NCBI GenBank assembly: GCA_002348385.1
Contig: DEBD01000013.1
Location: 401,633 to 465,632, forward strand
Length of the DNA stretch: 64,000 nt
Direction of reading: 5' to 3'
Source: Gammaproteobacteria bacterium UBA2965
Lineage (GTDB): Bacteria > Pseudomonadota > Gammaproteobacteria > Pseudomonadales > Azotimanducaceae
The stretch's first letter is position 1; each line of letters begins with the position of its first letter. Below the pieces are notes generated by a model. The model made no database searches and had not been told where the DNA came from. It saw only the letters and a list, made by a program, of their open reading frames with translations. Positions 43,431 through 51,038 of the stretch are shown in pieces. A program made the position numbers and the translations under genes.

Positions 43431-44559
43431 AGACCAATGCTCCCCCATACGGCCCCGTGCCCGCGGACACCAGACACAGCGCCGCATCTTTCACCTGCCG
43501 TTCGCCCGCTTGGCCGCGCAGTTGCAAGACGGCTTCAAAGTGATGATTCATGCCGTGGATGTACGCCTCGGACAATAGCCCCCCATGTGGATTTACCACC
43601 ACGTCTCCACCATAGGTGGCGCGTCCGTCCGCAAAGAAGCGGCCTGCCTCGCCTTTCCCGCAGAACCCGTAGTCTTCAAGCGTCGCCAGCGTCGTATAGG
43701 TAAAACAGTCGTATAGGCACGCCAGGTCCATGTCGCCCGGTGTCAGACCGGTCATGTCCCACAGCCGGGGTCCAACGTTGGCAGAATACAGCGCGCTCAT
43801 GTCGGGCCACTGGTCCGGCAATCCGCCCGCCCCCAGCCAGGCAGCGTGGCCAAGCATGCGTACCGCCGGTTGCTTGAGATCCCGTGCCCGTTCGGCCGTA
43901 GTGACCAACACAGCCGCCGCGCCGTCCGCCTCCAGCGCGCAGTCGTATATACGAAACGGATCGTAGATCCAGCGAGAGTCGAGATAGTCGTCCATGGTGA
44001 TGGGCGTACGCAGAATCGCATGCGGGTTGTTCGCCGCATGGGCACGCGTTTGTATGGCAACGTGTCCCAAATCCTCATACGTGGAGCCATAGTCATGCAT
44101 GTGGCGCCGCGCCATCATGGCGAACCATTGGCCGGGAACCAAATAGCCGTGAGGCGCGCCGTATTGGATGTGGCCCTCGGCCACCAGCGCGCCATCCACC
44201 CGTCCATAACGGTGGCCGGAAAGCGAATTCAGCGAGCGGTACACCAGCGCGGTCTCACACATTCCCGCTTCCACGGCCGCGACCGCTTGCGCCACCACGA
44301 TCGATGCATAGTTTCCGCCGCCTTTGATCTCGAGCGGATAGGCAAGCCCATCGAGCCCGAGCGCATAGCCCACCAGTATGGGGATGACCGAGTCGCCGGT
44401 GGAGAAGCACACGATCCCGTCCACTTCGGAAACCGGCATGCCTGCGTCGTCGAGCGCGGCGCGACAGGCCTCTGTGGCCATACCCAGAGTGGTGCGGCCG
44501 GAACCCCGGCGATACGCCGTACGCCCAATGCCGACAATGACTGCGCTACGCGACCCCAC
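43417..44559 (-). CDS. Thiolase-fold protein without nucleophilic cysteine (third copy)
   Basis: A 380-residue thiolase-superfamily protein. The nucleophile stretch reads KGGGNYASIVVAQAV (residues 79-93) with no Cys. The YDGF motif of the other two copies is YDCF (283-286), and NTxGG is NPHGG (323-327). It is first in a four-gene, translationally coupled unit with DUF35, AttH/CrtC-like and APH-like genes. An Ltp2-type aldolase role is plausible; the motif changes suggest a different substrate from the 14-17 kb pair. Confidence 0.85.
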   Translation of the reverse strand: MGSRSAVIVGIGRTAYRRGSGRTTLGMATEACRAALDDAGMPVSEVDGIVCFSTGDSVIPILVGYALGLDGLAYPLEIKGGGNYASIVVAQAVAAVEAGMCETALVYRSLNSLSGHRYGRVDGALVAEGHIQYGAPHGYLVPGQWFAMMARRHMHDYGSTYEDLGHVAIQTRAHAANNPHAILRTPITMDDYLDSRWIYDPFRIYDCALEADGAAAVLVTTAERARDLKQPAVRMLGHAAWLGAGGLPDQWPDMSALYSANVGPRLWDMTGLTPGDMDLACLYDCFTYTTLATLEDYGFCGKGEAGRFFADGRATYGGDVVVNPHGGLLSEAYIHGMNHHFEAVLQLRGQAGERQVKDAALCLVSAGTGPYGGALVYGRD

Positions 44560-44564
44560 CGCAA

Positions 44565-44580
44565 GACCATCCCAATGGTC
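44565..44580. promoter_or_regulatory. Inverted repeat upstream of the third thiolase-like gene
   Basis: GACCAT (44565-44570) and ATGGTC (44575-44580) are perfect 6-base arms around CCCA, immediately upstream of the leftward gene start and in the divergent region with a crotonase gene. Possibly an operator different from the TAAC-N3-GTTA type. Confidence 0.3.
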
Positions 44581-44719
44581 CGTGATAATTCAAAATACTC
44601 GCGATGGTCGCCCCACACAACACATTCCCAATATCCCCTCTCGACAAGCTACGCGATCACCGGCCATAGCCTGCCTACGCCGTGCCATACTACATCGCAG
44701 CCACCTGGGAGGATCTGCC

Positions 44720-45505
44720 ATGACCGAAGACGCGCTGCGCGAAGACAAGGATGGCGTTGCCATCGTGACGCTCAACCGCCCACAGAAATTGAACGCCGTC
44801 ACTCTAGCGATGCGGGACGTCATCTTCGGCGCCGTGGATGATCTGCGTGATCGCGACGACCTCAGAGTCCTACTCATCCGTTCCACCGGTCGGTATTTTA
44901 CTGCTGGCGTGGATATCGCCGAAGGTGCAGAAAACGATGATCGGTCGGAACAGTCCATGGTGGAGGTCCGCCGCGACTACCGGCGAGGATTGCACGTATT
45001 TCTCGATGAGATGGAAGCGGTGGAAAAACCCATCGTCATGGCCATTCACGCACCCTGCCTGGGTTTCGGCGTTGAATTGGCAGGGGCCGTGGACTTCCGG
45101 TTGGCGGCAGAAAGTGCTCGCTTCGGATTACCTGAAATCGATATCGGCGTGCTCGCCGGCAGCGGCGGCACCAGCCGGTTCACTCGCCTTTGTGGTCCTG
45201 GATGGGGGAAGTGGCTCAATATGGCGGGCGAGCAGATCGATGCCCGCACGGCGCAAATCGCAGGATTCGTCCAGGCTGTGTATCCCGACGAATCATTCGA
45301 GAAGGAAGTATGGGCGTTCTGTCAGCGCCTCCAGACACGGCCCGCAGAAGTGCAAGGGGTCGCTAAGCTGGCGGTGGAGCTAGCCTGGGATCTCGACCGC
45401 ACCCAGGCCCGTCACGTGGAGCGGATTGCCAACGCCCCACTAATGAAGGCCGATCGCAGTGGATTGATTGACAAAGCACTAGGGCGCAACAAAAAGAAAG
45501 ACTGA
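44720..45505 (+). CDS. Enoyl-CoA hydratase/isomerase family protein
   Basis: A 261-residue crotonase. YFTAGVDIAEG and APCLGFGVELAGA form the oxyanion hole; ARFGLPEIDIG retains the first catalytic Glu, while the second Glu position (region GWGKWLNMAG) is not conserved. That pattern fits isomerases or other crotonases rather than a strict hydratase. The ATG at 44720 follows GGGAGGATCTGCC. It ends 25 bases before a convergent amidohydrolase gene. Confidence 0.88.
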   Translation: MTEDALREDKDGVAIVTLNRPQKLNAVTLAMRDVIFGAVDDLRDRDDLRVLLIRSTGRYFTAGVDIAEGAENDDRSEQSMVEVRRDYRRGLHVFLDEMEAVEKPIVMAIHAPCLGFGVELAGAVDFRLAAESARFGLPEIDIGVLAGSGGTSRFTRLCGPGWGKWLNMAGEQIDARTAQIAGFVQAVYPDESFEKEVWAFCQRLQTRPAEVQGVAKLAVELAWDLDRTQARHVERIANAPLMKADRSGLIDKALGRNKKKD

Positions 45506-45529
45506 ATCCAGTGGTCCAGCCCGCGGGAT

Positions 45530-46846
45530 TCACCCCTCCGCCGGGGCGGTCACGCCAACGATGTCTTCCGAAGTCACCACCTTACCCCGCGCGTAGCCGC
45601 GCGGAGCAATGCCGTCCAGGGACACCGGCTCGATGTCCACGTTTGATGCCAGCTTGCGTAGCGCTTCCACCGTGCAGTGCTCACGGCCTCCGGCCCGCTC
45701 CATTCCATCGAAATGCCATTCGCGAAAAACGTTCTGGTGCGTGATCTTGTCTATCTCATCGTCCGGAATTCCGCCGGGCACGCTTTCAATGCTGCGCCAC
45801 ACGCCCTCGGGGAAATCGGGCCAAAGGCAATCCGAATGCGGGTAGTCCACTTCCAGAGTGATGTTGTCGATACCGATCAGGTGGCGCGTTAACAACCCCA
45901 CATCGTCTTCGATGAAACAGGTAATTATGTGATCCCGGAAGACGTCACTGGGTTTTTTGTCGCCGTAGCTCTTGTTGGTCCAGGCGCCGTGATGACGGTT
46001 AGTGAAATCCGCCCGCTCGAGCAGATAAGGCACCCAGCCAATGCCGCCTTCAGAAAGCGCCATCTTCAGGTTCGGGTAACGCAGAAACGCCTCAAGCGTA
46101 ATCCAGTCGGCCGCCGCGTTGGAAATAGACATCGGCATAGCAGTAATCCACGCCTCAATCGGCGATTCGGGCGACGGATGGGGTACCGGCGTACCAGAGC
46201 CGATATGGCAGTTGATCATCACGCCCTCGCGATCACAGATCTCCCACAGCGGCTCCCACTCAGGCCGATGAATGCCGGGCAACCCCATCCCTGCAGGGTT
46301 GGACGCGAAAGTAATCGCCCGACATCCCTTATCGAGCACCCGCTCGATCTCATCGACAGTGTCATCGACGTTCCACATCGGAACCAAGGCCAACGGGATG
46401 AAGCGCGTCGGGTGCTTACCGCACCACTCGTCGATGTGCCAGTTGTTGTATGCCTTGAGCACTTCGTAGGCATTTTTCGGGTCTTTCTGGGCGCGCTGGA
46501 CAAACAGCGCGCCGTGAAAGCCGGCATAGGTGGGAAAGCCCAACGACGCGAAGTTCCCGTTGGCGTTCATATCGTCCACGCGCGCGTCCACGTCGTACGC
46601 CGCCTTGCGCATGTGCTCGAAGCGATGTGGCTCCATGCCCCACTCGTTCTTGGGCCGGCCGACCACCGCATTCAAACCGATGTTGGGCTTGGCGAGGTCG
46701 TCCCAAACCCAAATCTGATGGCCATCAACTTCCTGAATTTGCGGGGCATTGGCACGTTGGGCCTTGGTGAGCTGATTGTCGAACATGTCCGGCGGCTCGA
46801 CGATGTGGTCGTCCACGCTGGCGATCACCATGTCTTCCATTCGCAT
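45530..46846 (-). CDS. Amidohydrolase family 2 (PF04909-type) protein
   Basis: A 438-residue TIM-barrel hydrolase. The N-terminal metal motif reads SVDDHIVEPPDMF (Asp-x-His with Asp before it), a His occurs in MINCHIGSG, a Glu in MALSEGGIGWVPYLLERAD, and TLEVDYPHSDCLWPDF carries later ligands. This is the long branch common in steroid- and terpenoid-degrading clusters. Decarboxylase or hydrolase chemistry is possible. A copy of the shared operator precedes it at 46866. Confidence 0.87.
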   Translation of the reverse strand: MRMEDMVIASVDDHIVEPPDMFDNQLTKAQRANAPQIQEVDGHQIWVWDDLAKPNIGLNAVVGRPKNEWGMEPHRFEHMRKAAYDVDARVDDMNANGNFASLGFPTYAGFHGALFVQRAQKDPKNAYEVLKAYNNWHIDEWCGKHPTRFIPLALVPMWNVDDTVDEIERVLDKGCRAITFASNPAGMGLPGIHRPEWEPLWEICDREGVMINCHIGSGTPVPHPSPESPIEAWITAMPMSISNAAADWITLEAFLRYPNLKMALSEGGIGWVPYLLERADFTNRHHGAWTNKSYGDKKPSDVFRDHIITCFIEDDVGLLTRHLIGIDNITLEVDYPHSDCLWPDFPEGVWRSIESVPGGIPDDEIDKITHQNVFREWHFDGMERAGGREHCTVEALRKLASNVDIEPVSLDGIAPRGYARGKVVTSEDIVGVTAPAEG

Positions 46847-46865
46847 TGATTACCTGCCTTATCGT

Positions 46866-46878
46866 CCAACTAAGTTAG
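46866..46878. promoter_or_regulatory. Shared operator palindrome upstream of the amidohydrolase gene
   Basis: CCAACTAAGTTAG contains AAC-TAA-GTT with the right arm GTTAG complete and the left arm with one mismatch. On the minus strand TTACAT and GATAAG, 17 bases apart, flank it as possible promoter boxes, so the site would lie in the spacer. Confidence 0.5.
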
Positions 46879-46921
46879 CTATGTAATCGTAGCTCTCCGG
46901 GCCACCCGGGGCAATCGCACG

Positions 46922-48478
46922 CTATACCTTGCGCGACGACCCAGAAGGCCAGTATCGATCCCGAAGCGCTCGCTTCAAGAGCTTGCCGGAGGGCAGTCGA
47001 GGAAGCTCGGCCACGAAATCCACACTACGCGGACACTTGAACTTGGCTAGTCTAGACTGAGCGTAGTCCATCAACTCCTGCGCTAGCTCGACACTGGCAG
47101 CCTCCTCATCCACCAGTTGCACCACGGCCTTAACCTCCTCCCCGTACTCGGTATTGGGAATGCCTATTACCGCCACATCCAACACCGCCGGATGCATGGT
47201 GAGCACGTTCTCTGCTTCTTGTGGATAGATGTTGACACCACCAGAAATGATCATGTGGGACTTGCGGTCGGTCAGAAACAGGTAGCCGTCTTCATCCAGA
47301 AAGCCCATGTCGCCCAGCGTGTGCCATCCGTCGGCGTTGTAGGTCTCCGCGGTCTTGGCAGGATCGCCGTGATATTCGAAGTCGGCGTTGCCGTCGAAAT
47401 ATACGGTGCCGACCTCTCCTGGCGGCAGGCTGTTGCCGTCGTCATCCAGAATGTGGATGGTGGCGGTGAGCGCCTTGCCCACCGTGCCAGGCTTTTGCAG
47501 CCACTCGGTTGGGCCCACGGCGACAAAGCCGCCACCTTCGCTGCCGGCGTAGTACTCATAGATGATTGGTCCCCACCACTGGATCATCTCCTGCTTGACG
47601 CCCACCGGACAAGGTGCCGCGGCATGAATCACCGCCTGCAGGCTGGACACATCGAAGCGCGCGCGCTCAGCCTGGGGCAGCTTCAGCATGCGCACGAACA
47701 TCGTAGGAACCATCTGCACACGATCGATCGCATACTGCTCGATCAGCCGCAGCGCATCCACAGGATCGAAGCGCCGCATCAGCACCACCGTGCCGCCTAG
47801 GCGCTGCACGACCATACTCCAGGCGAGCGGTGCAGCGTGATATAGAGGCGCCGGGCACAGGTAGACGGTATCTTCGGAAAACCCATACAGGGCCCGAGTC
47901 AGCTCGGTAAGCGGGTGGGGATCACCGTCGGTCGGTCGTGGCTGCAGGTCGCGCAAGATACCCTTAGGGCGTCCGGTAGTCCCCGAGGAATAGAACATCA
48001 GCTCGCCTTCGAGCTCTTCGTCTTCGGCCAACGCAACGACCGGTAGATCGTCCAGCTGTTCGGTCAGCGAACGATACCCGCTTCGCGCCGCACCGAGCGT
48101 CCACCGGCTGACATGCGGAGCGATGGCAGCGTCCAAGGCATCAGCCACCTCACCCACCCCCGGAGAGATCAGTAACCACTTGGCTTGGCAGTCGCGCACG
48201 ACGTAGCCCGCCTCGTCCGCGTTGAGGTGCCAGTTGATAGGGGTTAGATACAGGCCGGAACGCATGGCTGCCCACGCCACAACCAGGGTTTCGGGGACGT
48301 TTTCGGTCATCACCGCGATGTGGTCGCCGAACTGCAGCCCCTCGGCCTTGAACAACCGCGCACACTGTATCGAGCGGCGATCCAGTTCGGCATAGGTCAA
48401 TCGAATGCCCGTCGACCCGTCGATCAATGCGGGTTTGTCGCCAAAGTTCCGTGCGTGCTCAGCAATTTTACTCATCAT
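46922..48478 (-). CDS. AMP-dependent acyl-CoA synthetase (FadD-like)
   Basis: A 518-residue adenylate-forming ligase. The P-loop YSSGTTGRPKG, the YYAGSEGGG segment, WHTLGDMGFLDEDGYLFLTDR hinge and the C-terminal lysine in PRLPSGKLLKRALR are all present. It activates a fatty or side-chain acid to CoA thioester with ATP. The start is placed at ATG 48478 (next ATG 48475); the frame is open to 48538 but family N-termini begin near MMSKIAEHA. It is divergent from an APH-like gene. Confidence 0.9.
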   Translation of the reverse strand: MMSKIAEHARNFGDKPALIDGSTGIRLTYAELDRRSIQCARLFKAEGLQFGDHIAVMTENVPETLVVAWAAMRSGLYLTPINWHLNADEAGYVVRDCQAKWLLISPGVGEVADALDAAIAPHVSRWTLGAARSGYRSLTEQLDDLPVVALAEDEELEGELMFYSSGTTGRPKGILRDLQPRPTDGDPHPLTELTRALYGFSEDTVYLCPAPLYHAAPLAWSMVVQRLGGTVVLMRRFDPVDALRLIEQYAIDRVQMVPTMFVRMLKLPQAERARFDVSSLQAVIHAAAPCPVGVKQEMIQWWGPIIYEYYAGSEGGGFVAVGPTEWLQKPGTVGKALTATIHILDDDGNSLPPGEVGTVYFDGNADFEYHGDPAKTAETYNADGWHTLGDMGFLDEDGYLFLTDRKSHMIISGGVNIYPQEAENVLTMHPAVLDVAVIGIPNTEYGEEVKAVVQLVDEEAASVELAQELMDYAQSRLAKFKCPRSVDFVAELPRLPSGKLLKRALRDRYWPSGSSRKV

Positions 48479-48597
48479 CCCCCCGAAGTTGCGCCTGGTT
48501 GGCGGCCAGCTTTTGTCGGCGCGCCGTTGCCAGGCCATAATGCCCAGGCACTAACACCCGTCGCAAGGCCGGGAGATATGGCACTAGGGGGTCACAC

Positions 48598-50016
48598 ATG
48601 CCAGCGCTAGATCCGCAAGTCAGATCATGGATCGAGTCCGTCACTCAGGCACAGGTTTCGCGCGCAGACCGCATTCTCGCGGGCGGCCGATACGGTTGGT
48701 ACATCGACGTGCAGGCCGCCGACGGCACGCTCCATGAGCTCTTTCTTCAACAGTCGCGGGACGAGGCGGGCGACGTCACGAAGTCTGCTTTTAATTCGTT
48801 TCAAATGGAGGGCGAAATCTACGGTGCGCTCCACCCGCACATTCCGGTGCCGAAAGCCTGGGGAATCAACGAAGAACTCGGCGGATTCCTGGTAGACCGC
48901 GTCCCCGGGGTGGCGTGGATGCACCCACCCGCCGAGCCCGAAGAGCAGCTCAGCGTTGCCCAGGATTTCATTCGTCACATCGCCAAGCTGCATACCCTGG
49001 ATCCGAATGACCTGCACCTGCCCAGCTACCAGCCGGTCAAGAGTGCGCGTGAACATCAGCTGGACCGGCTGGCCATTTTCCGAACTCAGGCAGAGGCCAA
49101 CGGAGCGCCCATCGAGCCCATGCTGCGCATATCGTTGGAGTTTCTGGAGTGCAACATCCCCGACTATGACGGCCCCGTGGTGCTAGTGCAGGGCGACACC
49201 GGGCCCGGCAACCTCATGTACCAGGATGGCCAGGTTACCGGCATCATCGACTGGGAGCTTGCGCACCTGAGCGACCCCATGGACGATGTGGCATGGATGT
49301 GCTGGCGCACGGTACAGCACACGTTTACCGACTTTGCAGCGCGAATGCGGGAGTATGAGGCGCTCAGCGGGCACGCTATCGACGTAAACCGAGTGAACTA
49401 CTATCGGGTGAATGCATTCGTCGTGTTGTGCGCAATGTCGAGCTCGCAGGCGGGTGGTTTCGGCTTGCCGAGCATGACCAAGGATTCGGGCGACGGCGCC
49501 GAACGATCGGCCAACGCGGATTCCGAACGGGGGGCGGACGGCAGCGCGTTCGCCATGACGACACTGCACCGCCGCATGCGCCTCACGGCGCTGGCTGACG
49601 CGCTGGGCATCGAGCTTCCACCGCGCCAGATACGCGGCGAAGCCCCGCCGCGGCCGGAATATGCAAGCTACGATGCGCTGCTCGCCCAGATGCGGATGAT
49701 CGTTCCAGCCATAGGTACCCCCATGGCCACTCGTTACGCCAAGGGCATGGTGCGCAAGCTCAAGCACCTCAAGGAGCTTTCACGCAACGGGCAGCTATTC
49801 GATGGCTTTGAGTTGGACAACATCGCGCGCTTGCTCGGCAAGCGCCCTGAGTCGCTGGGCAAAGGGCGGGCCGCTCTGTACGACGCCGCGGTGGCGCGGC
49901 ATATCTCGGACGAGGATTACGTGTTGTATCACTGGGACCGGCTGGTACATGACGAGCATCTCATGCAATACGCCTCCGGCAGCCTGTCCGGTCGCGACTG
50001 GCCCACGTTGCAGTGA
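48598..50016 (+). CDS. APH-fold phosphotransferase, long form
   Basis: A 472-residue kinase-fold protein. QGDTGPGN (198-205) replaces HGD, with Asp and Asn kept; IDWE is at 217-220. A C-terminal extension of about 190 residues after the kinase domain is not recognised. AGGGGG precedes the ATG. It is divergent from the acyl-CoA synthetase gene, so a CoA-linked hydroxy acid is a likely substrate. It is the third APH-like kinase in the window. Confidence 0.8.
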   Translation: MPALDPQVRSWIESVTQAQVSRADRILAGGRYGWYIDVQAADGTLHELFLQQSRDEAGDVTKSAFNSFQMEGEIYGALHPHIPVPKAWGINEELGGFLVDRVPGVAWMHPPAEPEEQLSVAQDFIRHIAKLHTLDPNDLHLPSYQPVKSAREHQLDRLAIFRTQAEANGAPIEPMLRISLEFLECNIPDYDGPVVLVQGDTGPGNLMYQDGQVTGIIDWELAHLSDPMDDVAWMCWRTVQHTFTDFAARMREYEALSGHAIDVNRVNYYRVNAFVVLCAMSSSQAGGFGLPSMTKDSGDGAERSANADSERGADGSAFAMTTLHRRMRLTALADALGIELPPRQIRGEAPPRPEYASYDALLAQMRMIVPAIGTPMATRYAKGMVRKLKHLKELSRNGQLFDGFELDNIARLLGKRPESLGKGRAALYDAAVARHISDEDYVLYHWDRLVHDEHLMQYASGSLSGRDWPTLQ

Positions 50017-50096
50017 CCCCGCGATGCTGAGCCCCACCGTGCCGAGATACCCTGCGCCAAGCCACTTTGTGCGAACGGCACCTGAGACCCGTCGAC

Positions 50097-50966
50097 TCAG
50101 CGCCAGAAGCTGACCTTAGGCTCGGCGTCACTCATATCCAGAGCCTCATCTGCCCGGTGGGCCAAGTCTTCCGCGTCCAGGTCCACACCTAGATCGATTC
50201 CGGTATTGGAAAAAACCATGTCGCAGGCGAAGCGGCCACCCGCCGCCTGCACAATTCTACCGTTGGGTGCATCCTCAGATGCCAGGTAGAGCACCGCCGG
50301 ACTCACCAATCCAGGCCGGCCGCCGTCATCCGGGTTGTCGAGATCGATGCTGCTCCCGGGCACGCTCGCGGTCATACGTGTGGCCGCACCGGGAGACAAG
50401 CAATTCACGTGAACGCTGTGAGATGCGCCTTCACGCGCCAAGTTGTTCATCATACCCACCATGCCCATCTTGGCCGCGCCGTAGTTGGCCTGCCCAAACG
50501 ACCCGAGCAGTCCCGACACAGAGCTGGTGAAGATCACACGACCGTAGTTCTTGTCGTACATGATGGGCCATGCATTCCAGGTGACGTAGGCTGAGCCGTT
50601 CAGATGCACGTTGATTACCGCATCCCATTCCTCCAGCGTCATCTTCTTGAACGATTTGTCGCGAAGGATCCCGGCGTTGTTCACGACAATGTCGACAGTT
50701 CCGAACGCGCTCACGGCCGTCTCCACGATACGCTTGGCGCCGGCCTTGTCAGCAACCGAATCCTTGTTGGCAACGGCCTCGCCTCCTCCCGCGCGAATCT
50801 CCTCCACCACCGCATCCGCCGCGTCGGATTGGCCCGAGCCATCCACGTTTCCACCGAGATCATTGACCACGATCCTGGCCCCATGCTGTGCGAGTAGCAA
50901 TGCGTGCTCGCGCCCCAGCCCGCCACCGGCCCCAGTGATGATTGCTACTTTCCCCTCTACACTCAT
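50097..50966 (-). CDS. SDR, (3R)-hydroxyacyl-CoA dehydrogenase / HSD17B4-like
   Basis: A 289-residue SDR of the peroxisomal multifunctional enzyme type 2 dehydrogenase branch. TGAGGGLGREHAL is followed by the diagnostic VVNDLGGNVDGSG, then NNAGILRDKSF, a serine in TSSVSG and YGAAK. It should oxidise (3R)-hydroxyacyl-CoA, matching the products of hotdog-type hydratases in this cluster. An AAGGAGAAA ribosome binding site precedes the start. It is 72 bases downstream of the quinoprotein gene. Confidence 0.9.
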   Translation of the reverse strand: MSVEGKVAIITGAGGGLGREHALLLAQHGARIVVNDLGGNVDGSGQSDAADAVVEEIRAGGGEAVANKDSVADKAGAKRIVETAVSAFGTVDIVVNNAGILRDKSFKKMTLEEWDAVINVHLNGSAYVTWNAWPIMYDKNYGRVIFTSSVSGLLGSFGQANYGAAKMGMVGMMNNLAREGASHSVHVNCLSPGAATRMTASVPGSSIDLDNPDDGGRPGLVSPAVLYLASEDAPNGRIVQAAGGRFACDMVFSNTGIDLGVDLDAEDLAHRADEALDMSDAEPKVSFWR

Positions 50967-50991
50967 TGCATTTCTCCTTGATAAATCGAAC

Positions 50992-51005
50992 CCCCGCTGT
51001 CGGGG
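50992..51005 (-). terminator. GC-rich hairpin between quinoprotein and SDR genes
   Basis: CCCCG (50992-50996) and CGGGG (51001-51005) pair around CTGT. It lies after the stop of the leftward quinoprotein gene, with no strong U-run. It may be a weak terminator or attenuator. Confidence 0.35.
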
Positions 51006-51038
51006 AAAGCACCAACGTTACCTCAAACGCTGGGAGAG

